A stretch of 64,000 nucleotides of DNA from Anaspis maculata (lineage: Eukaryota > Arthropoda > Insecta > Coleoptera > Scraptiidae): assembly GCA_949128115.1 (NCBI GenBank), contig OX421962.1, positions 75,356,735 to 75,420,734 of the forward strand, written 5' to 3'. The position numbers and the translations under genes were made by a program. A model generated the notes under the pieces. It saw nothing but the letters and a program-made list of their open reading frames with translations, did no database searches and was not told where the DNA came from. Within the stretch, counting starts at the first letter, position 1. Every line of letters begins with the position of its first letter. Positions 24,523 to 35,902 of this stretch are shown here, piece after piece.

Positions 24523-25129
24523 CAGGGCCGGCCTTACGGTTTGCGAGGCCCTAGGCAATGATACAACGCGGGGCTCCTGTGTGGAAAGCGGATGTCTAGA
24601 GGGGGGCACCGCACCAGCCTCCTAGTAAGGCGTGAAATATGTAGCCCTCTGAAAAGACCTTACCTAATATTTTTCTGGGCTGGGGTGCCAAACTTTCAAT
24701 TTGCCCGGCCAATAAAACTTGGAACACTTGAGTGCTTGAATGATGAGGTGAGGTCTTCATTTGACCTTCTTGATTCTATTATTTATTATTACTCACCACA
24801 CTTTAGTAACAACAATTTGAACACAGTAACACCGATTACAGGTAATTGTTAATTGATATTTTCACAGTGACAGTTAGACAGTTCATCCAAAAATTAACAG
24901 ATGGCACCACTTGCCACTCGTCACCAACCCGACGGCTGATTTGTGATCAAATTTATTGATGGCACCACAGTGCAAAAAAACACTGATTTTCTTGAGAAAA
25001 AGCAAATTCAATTTATTTTAATCATTAGATATTAATTTTGTTTGGAGCAAGCGCGAGGCCTCGCGCTTACGCTTAGGGCGCGAGGCCCTAGGCAACCGCC
25101 GCGCTTGCCTTGCCCTAAGACCGGCCCTG
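24523..25129. mobile_element. 607-bp hAT MITE with 8-bp target duplication
   Basis: The ends are CAGGGCCGGCCTTA and TAAGACCGGCCCTG (one mismatch). ACATTGTA flanks both sides (24515-24522 and 25130-25137). Near the ends GCGAGGCCCTAGGCAA-type blocks are mirrored. Two reading frames inside are short and unlike known proteins. It interrupts the left inner arm of the 9.5 kb element. Confidence 0.93.
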
Positions 25130-25211
25130 ACATTGTATAATGCACACTGCCGGCTTTTCGTTTGGTCTTAGAAATATTGCAAAGTTCATGGAAGGTACAC
25201 AATTACCTACC

Positions 25212-25446
25212 TATATTCCGTTCACTTTTTATATTCAGTAGAATGACTTTTTGGAAGAAGAATGGAGTGACAAGCTGGAGCGCTTGGGAGCAAGGCTGAG
25301 AGGATACGGCTGATGGCCGCTAATAGTAAGTGTCGCTCCAAAACTTTGCAAGTGCCATCAGCCTAGGCGTAGCTTGTAAACTTGTCACTTCATTTTTGAT
25401 TCAAAAAGTCGCATTTCACTGAAAATAATAAGTGAACAGGATATAT
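25212..25446. mobile_element. MITE, family with ATATCCCATACA-type ends, copy 1
   Basis: The mirrored ends include TATATTCCGTTCACTTT on the left with AAGTGAACAGGATATA on the right, and GTAGAATGACTTTTT with AAAAAGTCGCATTTCACT. An internal block with AATGGAGTGACAAGCTGGAG and GCTCCAAAACTTTGCA is shared with the copies at 35480-35637 and 62223-62426. It has no coding capacity. Confidence 0.8.
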
Positions 25447-25489
25447 CTGGCTAAGTGTCTACTTATATTCCGTTTACAATGTAAATTCA

Positions 25490-26280
25490 GTACTTAATGT
25501 GCTTTTTGAACTGATCGCGCGCTCCCCCTTTTTAATAATTTGAAGAAAAAAAAACCTTTCTTGAACAATTTGTCCGTAGACTTCATAATTAGGAAGTATA
25601 TTTCTCCATCACCTCTCATAGTACAGGTGTTGCTAAAAACTCCGTTTTTGCGATACCTTGTATTTTTCGGTTTTAACTTACGTAGTTTTTTCAAGGGGAA
25701 AAAAATTCAATACATTAAAGAAGTTTCATTACTTTGACTTAAATTCAATTTTACGTCAATATGCAGGAGAATGTGTGAATTCTACAGAAAAAAATCAGAA
25801 GAATGACTTTTTTATTCAAATTTAAGAAATCTACAGGAATAACTTCAATTTAATTTTTGAGTTCATGTCGGATAAAATACAACCTTATGAACTTTTTGGT
25901 GATTTTTGGAAAAAAAATTGAGAAAATTTAATGTCAAACATATTTGTGTCAGGAGGGAAAACAACATCGGTTAAAATAAAAAACACAGGTGTCGCAAAAA
26001 CAAAAACAAAATTTGCGACACCCTGTATAATATGACAAGTGATGAACAAGTTTTTTCCAGTTATGAAATCTACAGAGAAAATCATTCAGAGGAGGTTTTT
26101 TCCCCTTCACATTATTGCGAAAAGGACGCTCCCAGTCAGTAGACGGAAGGAGGGGGGGGAGGGGATTCTCGCGTGATCACCTTGTACAGAGGAAAAAATT
26201 ATAAAGGGCCCGCCAAAAGTGATAACCTGATTTCGTGAGAACTTTTCCCCAAAGCACTTGACTTACGTCATTAGTTACTA
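25490..26280. other. AT-rich interior of the 9.5 kb element, no gene
   Basis: Very A- and T-rich, with only short frames dominated by Lys, Phe and Ile. I see no conserved block. Confidence 0.5.
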
Positions 26281-26289
26281 GCGAAAATT

Positions 26290-26627
26290 GAAACTGGAAG
26301 CTTCAAGTTTTGTGCCATGTATGAACAGGTGGAGTTTGCTAGATCGCTCACTGGCTGGCTGTACAGCTGGACTTCAAGAAACCCTCGTGTATTTCGTCAA
26401 TTGAAATTTTGAAAGAATTCAAAATGGCAGTGAGGTGCTGAAATCGTTGCAACTTGAGTCATGCAGAAAGCCGCAGACTTTATAGCGCCGCTGTCAGATT
26501 TCTTTCCAAATTCAGATAAATGGAAATGGCGAGGTTTTTTTCAAGTTTAGCTGTGCGGCCAGTCAGCCACCGAGCGATCTGGTAAACTTCACCTGTTCAT
26601 TTCACTAAACTTGAAGCTTTCAGTTTC
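26290..26627. mobile_element. 338-bp MITE with long imperfect inverted ends
   Basis: The left end, starting GAAACTGGAAGCTTCAAGTT, is mirrored by AACTTGAAGCTTTCAGTTTC on the right. Similarity runs on for about 100 bases per side, including the GAACAGGTG and AGATCGCTC blocks. No target duplication is clear. It lies inside the 9.5 kb TIR element. Confidence 0.7.
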
Positions 26628-27060
26628 ACTGTTACTCACTTGGTGCCGGCTACAATACGGAGGCCGGCAGTGCCGGTCACCATACAAATAGCCGGCTCCG
26701 GCTACAATACACGTAGCCGGGGGGCCGGCTACGGAGGCACTTCCTATAATTTATATTCAATATAATATAATATAATATTATTAAAATATAATATTTTTTT
26801 TTCTTGAAATTCTTGCGTAGTTCGTTAGTCTGGTGTATTTCACACAATACAGTCATGTAAATGATGTGCTTTCAACTTTTGAAATAAGAAAAAAATATTT
26901 TTTTGTGAAAACTGTTTGGCGCTACTTTTCAACTTTATTTTTTGCTATTATTTTATTTTATGATGAAAAACTGTGGTCCTCCACCTCATAATTATAAAGA
27001 AAACCTTAGCTGAGATATTGTAGAATGTATACTTTTTTTCAAAAGAAGAGTTTTTCATGT

Positions 27061-27575
27061 CAGAACCTGATGCCCAATGGGCAAGAGTCCTCTCAGAGAG
27101 GCCTGAGATGTTCTATTGAGCTCGAGAAACGGTTACCTTTTCCAAACGGCTTTGATATGCCCTATTAAGATACAGAGAGGTTACCTCATTCCAACTTTTT
27201 TGTGATGTTCTCTTGAGCTCCAAAAATGTTACCACTTTTGCACTTCTTTGAGATGTTCTATTAAGCTCCAAAGAGGTAACCTCTTCCCAACTTCTCTATA
27301 ATGTTCTCTCAAGCTCCAAAGAAGGTTACCTTTTCAGAACTTATTCAAAATGTTTTATAAAATTATAGAGCTCCAAAGGTTACCCTTGGGTTACCTTTCT
27401 CCAACGTCTCTAAGAAGCTCTATTTCAGCTCCAAAAAAAAATTACTTTTCTTTGGTATGTTTCATTATGCTTAAAAAAAGGTTACCTTTTTTGGATTTCC
27501 GTGAGATGATCTATCAAACCTCCAAGAAAAGTTACCTTTTTCGAACGTCTTGGACAAGTGTTATCTAGCATCAAC
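27061..27575 (+). repeat. Degenerate minisatellite, period about 48 bp
   Basis: About ten imperfect units with the core GATGTTCTATTGAGCTCCAA followed by a GGTTACCTTTT-like block. The core ATG recurs at 27108, 27157, 27205, 27253, 27301 and 27350, spacings of 48-49 bases. Later units are more diverged. Short frames over it are repeat products. It is present only in the right half of the 9.5 kb TIR element. Confidence 0.85.
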
Positions 27576-29142
27576 CTCTAAAAAAGAACAACTCAAAATT
27601 TACGTTCATGAGATGTACCTATATTCGAAAAAGCCGCATTCCTCTAATAATACCCAGGGAAGAGGTAGATGAAGAGGTTTTGAAATCGAATGTAATAAAT
27701 GTGAATGATAAAACCTATAATTGTATTATTCAACTCAACATTTGAGGTATTATGAACGTATCTGCCTTCGGTTGCACCAAGTTCTCTTCAGTTTCATTAG
27801 CGTATTTTTTTTAATTCTATAAATTATGATATCTCAATGCAAATCGGAGTTTTCTTTCGACAATTCTTACGTAATTCATTAGTTTGGTGTATTTTACACA
27901 ATACATTCACATACTAAGTGTGTCTTCACTTTTTAAAGTATGAAAAACTTGAATTTTGATTATACATCATACAGCAAAAAACAAAGTTGAAAAGTAGGTC
28001 CAAGCAATTTCTTCTATTTTTTTTTATATTCAAAAAAGTAGAGGCAAATCAATTGGATGCCTATATCATGGTAAATACATGAGACTAACGAACTACCCAA
28101 GAACTTTGAGAAAAAATGCCAATTTACAGTAAAATAACACAGCTGAAAGACGTAAAAAAATATTGACAAAAAACATGTTTTATCATGTAAAGCTTGTTCA
28201 AACACGCTTCTATTGCAATTTGAACACAATAGTTGAATAGGGAATATGGAATTTAGTCGGAAACGATACCAAACATGTTTATATTCACTCAAAATCGAGA
28301 GAAAAGAAGAATCATCTTCACTGTCAACATTCCCCCCACCAGTCTTCCCCCTCTGGAAATTTTGACAGTAATTATGTCAATATGGTAGTATAAGACCTCA
28401 GTGAATCAAGATATGATGTAATTCACTTCACGTTAATGACAGGTCGCAGTCCCGACATCAAAAATGGTGAAAAATAGTGATTTTTGGTCTTCCCTCCCCT
28501 TTACCCCCCAATGCGGGCTTCTGGTGCAAAATTCGGCTTGGCAACAATGGTTTTCGTATTCAGCGGGGTCCAAATACCCTTAAAACGTATGTTGCCACAC
28601 TTTAACATGACTTGCCTCTAGCATTGCTTTTTATCCGAAAAGATCCTAGACTATTGAATGAAAACAGCCTAAACGAATTCAAAACTGCCTGAAACACTCA
28701 TTATGTTGTTCGACATTCAATTCTGAGTCAGCACTTAGAGTTTTGGTCAGTTTTGAATTTGTTCAGGCTGTTTTCATACAAGTTTAGGCTGGCGATGCTC
28801 AGTGTTCTCCCTGACGGGCGTAGTAGGCATCGCAATTCGACCGACCGAAAGAAAAATAATTTGTGTACTGTCTATGCGCGGTTTAGAATTGATTTTCTCG
28901 ACATAATGTTTAGAAAATAGTTCGGTGTATCCACCAGCGATGATGATTTCAATAACCTCCAGTTGGACACTGAAAAAAGTACGTCTGAACTTGATGTTAA
29001 AAAATACCTCTTTCTTAGCCTACCAATCAACCCAAAATTGAGAATTCGAAAAATTGACTTCATAATAGGATTTTGGGAATGCCAAACAACAAGTTAAGAC
29101 ACAAAACATGCCAACTTCGCATCCTCTTGAATGTATAAAATA

Positions 29143-29795
29143 TAGCGAAAGACTTATCTTTTACATTGGGGGCGGCGTGTGGGAGCGGCAGCGTTCGGCT
29201 AAGCAAATGTTGCACAATTTGAGTTGGCAGTTTCTAAATGTTTGAGAGAACATCTCAATCAGTAAAATTGTGAAAGTTGCACTATTTGTCGTTTGGGGGC
29301 GGAATCTGGGGGCGGCGACTTACCAAAAGTAGCCTATCTTTTTCCATTTTCAGTCAGCTGTTCATATACCAAAAGAATCAGATCGCTATGTCTTCGGGTT
29401 TATGTTTTTCATTTTAAAGTGATTGGGGGCGGTCTTTAGCAATTTTTTTCATATCGGCGGCGCATATTGAAGGCGGAATGTTTCTGGGCTTACGTTTATA
29501 AGTGGCAACTATGTATTATTCATAAAATGAGAACACCAGAGCAGTAGATCTGGGAGAAATTGCAATATCATGTTATTTCCAGTTTATCGGGGGCGGTTTT
29601 CTCTATGTTGGCAACGCAATATAGACATTCAATATAGCCTAGCCCTCCTTTGGGAGTGGCAGCTATGTAACTGTGAAAAAATTAGAAAGCTAGGGCGTCT
29701 AGTTTGGGAGGAGTTCGAGGAACGGACGAACGGACGGACAAAGCGGTTGCAATAGCGATTTTCATCAAGATGGAAAAAGCGCTAAAAAACAAAAA
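29143..29795. repeat. GGGGGCGG-rich insert in the right arm (related copy 32885-33190)
   Basis: This segment interrupts the right arm of the 9.5 kb element relative to the left arm. It carries repeated TTGGGGGCGG words (near 29167, 29293, 29304, 29424, 29589). Blocks such as GTGTGGGAGCGGCAGCGTTC and ATCGCTATGTCTTCGGGTTT reappear inverted at 32885-33140. It is a dispersed repeat of unknown class. Confidence 0.6.
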
Positions 29796-30111
29796 GTGAT
29801 TTCTCTGACCTCCCGAAGAAAATTATTACAGCCTGAAGGATGGAAGAGACATGGCGACCAATGCCATCGAGATTCACAATGGAGTCACATCACCCCCATT
29901 TGAGTGATAAACGAAATTGAAAGATGGTTTGGTAGGAGTTCTTGGACCGTCAACTTGACAGGGCCCCCTGCGGCCCCCCTAAGGGGAGGCTTTTGTGCTT
30001 CCCCTTCTAATATCGTTCGATAGACCTTGTAGAAAACTCATGCAAAAGGAATTTTCTGTATCATTAAATGCCGTATAGTACCGTTTTTGATTGTGTACCG
30101 ACCCCACTAGA

Positions 30112-30220
30112 GCGGCTACTGGCAAGTGGATGCAAAAGAAAAAGAAAAGACCGCTTTTGTTTCGTGTGCTAACCTTTGGCACTCCAAAGTCATGCCGTTC
30201 GGTTCATGTAATGAGAGGTT
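30112..30220 (+). pseudogene. Ty3/gypsy reverse transcriptase fragment, middle part
   Basis: The frame picks up with SGYWQVDAKEKEKTAF, then LWHSKVMPFGSCNERF. These are the blocks that directly follow the LDL--S block of gypsy reverse transcriptases. The upstream half is at 20388-20606, so the original gene was split at this point by the 9.5 kb element. The frame ends at a stop after NERF, where a minus-strand gypsy segment begins. Confidence 0.85.
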
Positions 30221-30249
30221 TTAAATATTCGAATAAGTGTTGGTATTCC

Positions 30250-30720
30250 TCGGTCTATCGGTCCTATCGGAGGACTTTCTTGGCTTTTGTGAGGCGGTGG
30301 AGAGGTTTAGCGATCTGGGAGCATCCTTTCAAAAACTTGCGGTAATAACTACATAGCCCAAGGAAACTTTCAACTCCTCGTACGTTCCTTGGCGTCTTCC
30401 AATCCTTTTGCAGCTTGAATTTTGTCTTCGTCGGTTCGAACACGACCTTTTGATATCACGTGAGCTAGATAATTCACTTTATTTGGAAGAGGTGACATTT
30501 CTTCGGATTGAGCTCCAGGCCTGTCTCTTGTAATCTCCGGAAAACTTGCTGGAGTCGGTCCATTTTCTCGTGAAAAGTCTTGCCTTGAACAATCACATCG
30601 TCGAAGTACACCAGAGCAGTTTCCCATGACAGTCCTATCAGGATCTCTTCCATGGACCTACTTAAGTAGATTCTTGTAGCTTTCGAAAGAGACCCAAATG
30701 GTAAGATCCTGTCCAGGAAT
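30250..30720 (-). pseudogene. Ty3/gypsy reverse transcriptase fragment, inverted
   Basis: On the minus strand, in changing frames, the order of blocks is LPFGSLSKATRIYLSRSMEE, then ETALVYFDDVIVQGKTFHEK (the YFDD active-site block). Next come [22 protein letters not shown] and, after a further frame change, [19 protein letters not shown] and KPLHRLTKA. It therefore covers the active site to the connection region. It lies in opposite orientation to the adjoining fragment at 30112-30220, so either the copy was rearranged or this is a second copy. Several frameshifts mark it as dead. Confidence 0.85.
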
Positions 30721-30964
30721 GAAATGAACCCACAGCGATTGATTTTGCAACGCTTTATTTTACCAATTCAACTCCGTTCTCAAAGGGCGGCTGAAGCCAG
30801 CAAGTTGTACTTTGCCGCTTTAATGATTTAACATTAATACCGGCCTTAAATCTCCAAAAATGTGACTTGGTATGTGGTAGGTACTCTGGTAGTTACGATG
30901 AGGGGTCCAGCGAATTCAACCACGCAATTGACGACTCTTTTTCAATAATAAAGATATAATTATA

Positions 30965-32125
30965 TTAATTTATTAGAAAGTTCTACAAATGAAACACTTC
31001 ACCCAAAAGTATATCCGAATTATTCGTTTGAAAATTTCAGCCAGTATTCAAAGCATATAGCCACTTTTCGCTCTGTGGCGAGTGGTAAGTCAAACACGTC
31101 CTCGCCAAGTAAATAGCGAACTTACCCCAAAATACATACTTCTTTTTGTGCGAGGCGGCAATGCTGAGGGTTAAATAAGTATGTTTACTCGCCAGACAGG
31201 CCTGAAATTTCCCACGGATTTGTTTCAAAAGTTCGCTTCGGCTGATGTTCGCCAGCCAAAATTTTATTATATCGGCAGCAGAAATATCGGTCCTTGTTGC
31301 TGGTACATTCTGGCACTGATTCGTGTTCAATCGTTCCAGTCAAGTGGAGGATCAAAGGGGCTCTTCGCGAGCGCAATCGGAAAGCTGCATTTAATGCCCG
31401 CGAAACGAAAAAGCAACAAGGCATCAATAATAACAACTATTGTGCTCGACATAATTCAGTTTATTTATTTTTTTAATGGTTTTCAAGGTTTATGTTCATC
31501 AAATTCTTGATTCATCAGTGTGGAAACAGAATGGTAAAGACAATAATAAACGCGCGGACTGCGGAGTAGGTACTCGTAGCTATCTCGCGCCAAGGCGAAG
31601 TTTTTGATCATTCCAATTCCTTTCCGAGGATGCAATTTAATTTCCTGTGTTACCTGGAAAATATGACTACTCGAGAAACTCAACGATAATAATTGTTGTA
31701 AGACTTCGGTGAAGTTTCCTGTCTCACGACGGTAAATATGTCTCAAAGTTTTGTAATTCCACTCCAATTAGATCTTATTTTATACAATTATTAAACTAAC
31801 CGCGCGACTGAGAAATACCTTCAAGAAAGCAGGCAGCTACCTAATATATGAAGCAGGGAGTTTAAAATTCAATTGAACTGTGAGGTGTGCGCTTTGACTT
31901 TCGTAATTTTTCGACGATGAGAACGCAGGCACAATTAGAATCGAAAAGACTTGCACCTCCAGAAGAACTATAGACGGCATTATCAGGAACATTTGTGGTT
32001 TGTGCGAGAGATCGTTCCTAGGAACGACAGCTATGACAATAACTCCCGCGAGCATTCTTGCTGGAGAAAATACGGCACTGAAGAATTGAAATATCCGTTT
32101 CTGTCCAATTTAATTAATTTTTGGT
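30965..32125. other. No gene recognised
   Basis: Several overlapping frames of 60-109 residues occur on both strands (for example the plus frame with KWRIKGALRERNRKAAFNAR near 31350), but I recognise none. There is no splice evidence. It may be further degraded retroelement, which I cannot show. Confidence 0.4.
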
Positions 32126-32131
32126 TTAATA

Positions 32132-32262
32132 CCGGGTGTTTATAAACGTCTGTTATCATATCGCCTTTGGAATCTCCCATCACTCTTTCAAATCGTGCCT
32201 TTCACTGCGACTTTTGGCCTGACCAAAGCCTGCCGCGATCACAGACGTTTATAAACACCCGG
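32132..32262. mobile_element. 131-bp mariner-type MITE
   Basis: The ends are CCGGGTGTTTATAAACGTCTG and its mirror CAGACGTTTATAAACACCCGG, a perfect 21-bp pair, with TA directly outside each end (32130-32131 and 32263-32264). CCGGGTG-type ends are also found at 51148-51273 and as a single end at about 32870. Confidence 0.85.
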
Positions 32263-32334
32263 TATAAATATTCCTTTGAAATTATGTGAAGTAAATCGAT
32301 ATCAGCAGTTTTAAAATGGACGAAGTTATTCACA

Positions 32335-32845
32335 AAAGACTGCAAAAGGAGACTTATTTTCAGTTGACGTGTCCGCCAATTTGAATTTTGACATTTCGAC
32401 CATATTTCATATGACACTTGTATCTTATTTATCTGGCTCACAATGATACCAAACCTGTTAAAATCGCTTGAGAAACAAAAATTTGACAAGGAAAACAACA
32501 TCTTTCTGTTATTCGTTACGCAGTAAAATAATGGCAAATAGTCCGTTTTCAATTTGCTATATTTCCAGAACGAATCAACCGATCGAGCTGGTCATAGTCT
32601 CAAAATGTGAAAAACAGTTCGTTTTTGCAAAAATAAATTAATTTTGTCATTCTGTCAAATTTCAATCAAAAGAAACGACTGCAAAAGAAGGCTAATTTTC
32701 AGTTGTGTCCGCAATTTTGAATTTTGATATTCCAGCAATATTTTTATGTGATTTTGGTAGCCTATTTATTTGGCTACACATGGATACCAAACTTGTCAAA
32801 ATCGGCCAAGAAATGAAAATTCTGCGAGGAAAATAAAACAGTGCG
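32335..32845 (+). repeat. Two diverged direct repeats of about 165 bp
   Basis: The block starting GACTGCAAAAGGAGACTTAT near 32338 is repeated near 32676 (GACTGCAAAAGAAGGCTAAT). Both copies run through GTCCGC-AATTTGAATTTTGA to a GATACCAAACNTGTNAAAATCG block. They are likely parts of the same CCGGGTG-ended element complex. Confidence 0.65.
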
Positions 32846-32978
32846 GTTTTTTATGACCCACCCGGTATATTGTGAACCAACTCAAACCGTGCATTATTTG
32901 CTTAGCCGAACGCTTCCGCTCCCACACGCCGCTCCCAAAGTAAGGGATAAATGAAAAACATAAACCTGAAGACAAACC

Positions 32979-33119
32979 TCGGGTTCCACCAAACTTTTAT
33001 CTACGCGATAACTTTATCACTCTGATAGTAACTAAGCAACTGGCCATCCTATTGGCTGTTGCATAGCAACTATCAGCGTGAAAGATTTAATCTACTCTTA
33101 AAATTTTGGTGGAACCCGA
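32979..33119. mobile_element. 141-bp hairpin MITE
   Basis: The ends TCGGGTTCCACCAAA and TTTGGTGGAACCCGA are a perfect 15-bp inverted pair. The flanking DNA corresponds to a site that is uninterrupted at about 29385-29420 (GTCTTCGGGTTTATG in the other copy), which shows this piece was inserted. Confidence 0.8.
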
Positions 33120-33224
33120 AGACATAACGATCTAATTTTTTTGCTATATGGATAGCCGACTGAAAATGGGAAAGAATAAGCTACTGTTGATTAGTCGCCG
33201 CGCCCAGCTCCCTCCCTCAAACAA

Positions 33225-35420
33225 AAAAATATTGATGCTAGAAAGAATTTTCATTCAAATCTATTTCATTGACAAGTACCACATTCCGATAACAAAATAT
33301 CACAATGAGTTTCGATCGAAGAGAGTGTTTCTCCTTCAACCAAATTTCTTCACATTCACAATATGCCTCTTTAAGAAAATGCGCTACTTAGACTCACGCA
33401 CGCGAAGGCATACTCACTTGTTTATGAATTTATACATCTACGTTCAATACTTATGTTAGGTTACGTAGGTACACACAAATTCGAATAAGGATCCAGCTAT
33501 TTATACAGAATAATTATCAAAATAATTGGGCGATTGGGAAACTGAGCGGACATGCAATATGAAACAGGAAGCTTTGAAATGCGATTGGGCTTTGAACTGT
33601 GCGCTTTTGACTCTCTCGATTTTTCGACTGTGAGCAAGAGCATTGAGCATACATTATTACTATCAGTGGATTCGTCCATAATACATAAGATGGTCGGCGG
33701 CGCGGCGGTGTGTATGGTGGCGTCGCAAGCCGTGTTCTCAATGCGAATGCCAATAAATACAGCGAAGTTGGTGCTGCGAGTTCTGTATTTAAACTCGCAA
33801 AGTAAGAAGTTAGATAAGAGCAACGATCTGATAATTAACTCAACGGAAACCCTGAACTCCATTTAATTTGTTCTTCTCAAACATAGATCCCAAACATGTA
33901 TTTACCATTGTTCCAAATTTTACCCCAGAGAAATGAATAAGATAATACAAACAGATGCCATTAAATTCTAGGGGTTAATTAAATTTGGCTCAAATAAATT
34001 TAAATCGCTTGTTAATTTAAACAAACTCTAATTTTGGTAACACTGCGGCTCTCACGGTCTTAATACTCTTTTATGCTCATTTAATGTTCCCTGCATCTTC
34101 TATTTTACACAATCATATATAAGCAAATAATAGGGTATAATGAAACTATATCGAAATTTCAAGAAGTACATATATGAACCACTCATTACAACCAGTGATA
34201 TGACTAGGTCGATTATCTATAGTTTTTACTCCAAAAAATATCGCTGTTTTTTTTCTTTCAAAAACTCATGCAGGTTAGCCAAATATTTGAAGTAGCGCGT
34301 TGAATCATCTGTCATCAAAGAGGTAAGTCAAAGGTTACATGGTTTAACAATGAATATTTTGACAAGATATTCTCCTCATCGTGTTGATTCGGAAAATATA
34401 TGACAATATGCCCCAGCTCCTGGAAAAAACTGAGTAACTTAATTTGCGAATCCTGAACTTTACAGGCAGGTAGGCAGTGTCTGCAAACTAATCTAGGCTA
34501 AATTAGGGCGAATTTTGTCACAAAATTTTATAAGCGAGTTGTTAATATTCAAATATTCAAAAAACTGAAAAATTAACTTTTGACACCTTGTATCTTAGGA
34601 AGCAAGTAGAGGCATACTGAAGTCATGAATTTTCCGAATCAAAACGATGAGAAGAATATCTTGTTGTATATAAGTATGCAATGTTAAATCTGATCCACCC
34701 TATGCAGGGTGTCCCCAAATTAGCTTGCCAAACTTAGGCAGAAGGCCTATAACGGAGGTATAACGAATGATTTTGATTCAGGGCATTCAGGCGTCCCTCC
34801 GGGAAGGGGAGACTTGGTTGTGAAATTGAAGAAAAAATCGACCAAGTTAGACGACCATCCAGAAAGACTAACTTGCGTATACACATCAAACAAAAAGCAT
34901 TGCGGTTCAAGGAATATCAAGGTGCGGCAGAACCTTATCTGCCAGAATATTTTGTACCATAAAGAAAAGCTTGTTTTTCAACTAGAAAAACTCGGAAAAT
35001 TGGATAAAAAATTGTTGTAAAATGTTCAAGAACCAATTACCTTTTGTTTCAAACACAATTGGTGAACATCAGTTCACGGGCTAAATACCTGTAGCGTTCT
35101 AATTATTTGCATTTCAGAGCCCAAACAACATGTGTATGAGCCTTCGAGTCCAAGAAGGTAGGACCGAACCACACCTGACCGCACGAAAGTTCTAAAAACT
35201 AAAAAAACAAGTGAGTATGCCTTCACGTGCGTGAGTCTCAGTAGCGCATTTTCTTAAAGAGGCATATTATGAATGTAAAGAAATTCTGTTGAAGGAGAAA
35301 CATCATTCTTTGCCCACTCTCTTCAGTCGAAACTCATTGTGATTTTTTGTAATCAGAATGAGGTACTTGTCAATGAAACAGATTTGAATGAAAATTTTTT
35401 CAATCATCAATTTTTTTTTG
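33225..35420. mobile_element. 2.2 kb TIR element without a visible transposase
   Basis: Arms 33225-33430 and 35205-35420 are inverted copies of about 200 bp. They match from the AATTTTCATTCAAATCTATTTC/GAAACAGATTTG region outward blocks to the CTTTAAGAAAATGCGCTACT/AGTAGCGCATTTTCTTAAAG inner blocks. The interior holds a 104-residue plus frame (33552-33866), a shorter weakly mirrored segment at 34310-34640 and an isolated CAGGGTGTCCC end near 34695. None is recognised as transposase. Confidence 0.65.
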
Positions 35421-35479
35421 TATGTATATCGATTCCACTTGGAATCAATGCATCTTATCGATGTTCAACACGAGTATAG

Positions 35480-35637
35480 GTATGTCCCATACAATTTCTA
35501 TTTTTAGTAGAACGACTTTTCGCAGCGAAAATAAAGTGACAAGCTGGAGCGCTGGGAAAATACGGCCCCCCAGCTTGTCACTTAATTTTTGCTCCAAAAA
35601 GTCATTCTACTGAAAATAGAAAGTGTATGGGATATAG
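35480..35637. mobile_element. MITE, family with ATATCCCATACA-type ends, copy 2
   Basis: The left end TATGTCCCATACAATTTCTA is mirrored by AGAAAGTGTATGGGATATA on the right. The inner blocks AGTGACAAGCTGGAGCG and CAGCTTGTCACTTAATTTT are also mirrored. It is shorter than the copies at 25212 and 62223. Confidence 0.85.
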
Positions 35638-35689
35638 TTACATTTTTCAGAAGAAAACTGATTATTTTCAGACGTTTTTCAAGATATTC

Positions 35690-35902
35690 GGATGGAATTT
35701 TGCGTTTCCACAAAGAATGACCTCATGAATGAATTGTGATATATTGCCACCTTCACAAACCGTATGCCGGGTCATTATGGAATTTGCTGGAGGACCCGTG
35801 GAAGATTTGAGAGCATTAGTCGGAAGCATATATTGACAAATCCTACACCTACTACTTTGTAGCCAATAAGGAAATAAAGAATTTGATTTGATTTGATTTG
35901 AT
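35690..35902 (+). mobile_element. 3' end of a LINE with (GATTT)n tail
   Basis: The sequence closes with GGAAATAAAGAATTTGATTT and further GATTT units, which is the type of simple-repeat tail many insect LINEs carry after an AATAAA signal. Just upstream are VEDLRALVGSIY-like codons without a usable frame. The 5' limit is arbitrary. Confidence 0.5.

Larger units (their letters stand above)
20607..30109. mobile_element. 9.5 kb terminal-inverted-repeat element, multiply invaded
   Basis: The ends are TAGTGGGGT on the left and ACCCCACTA on the right. They are flanked by GAG (20604-20606 and 30110-30112), consistent with a 3-bp target duplication that restores the interrupted gypsy reading frame. 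The long arms match block by block: 20985-21260 with 29800-30070, 21300-21640 with 28780-29110, 21690-22140 with 28130-28620, and a GCCGGC-rich block near 24420-24514 with 26638-26760. The arms differ mainly by later insertions (SINE, a 1849-bp element, a 607-bp MITE, a GGGGGCGG-rich insert, a minisatellite). I cannot find an intact transposase and do not assign a superfamily. Confidence 0.82.

Noticed and set aside
20607..30109. CACTA (EnSpm) superfamily for the 9.5 kb element, because of TAGTG/CACTA ends and a 3-bp duplication.
   Set aside because: CACTA elements begin CACTA and end TAGTG; here the orientation is the reverse, and no matching transposase is visible.
31181..31510. 109-residue plus frame, with a neighbouring frame containing KWRIKGALRERNRKAAFN.
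   Set aside because: No recognisable domain, overlapping open frames on the opposite strand and no splice partners.
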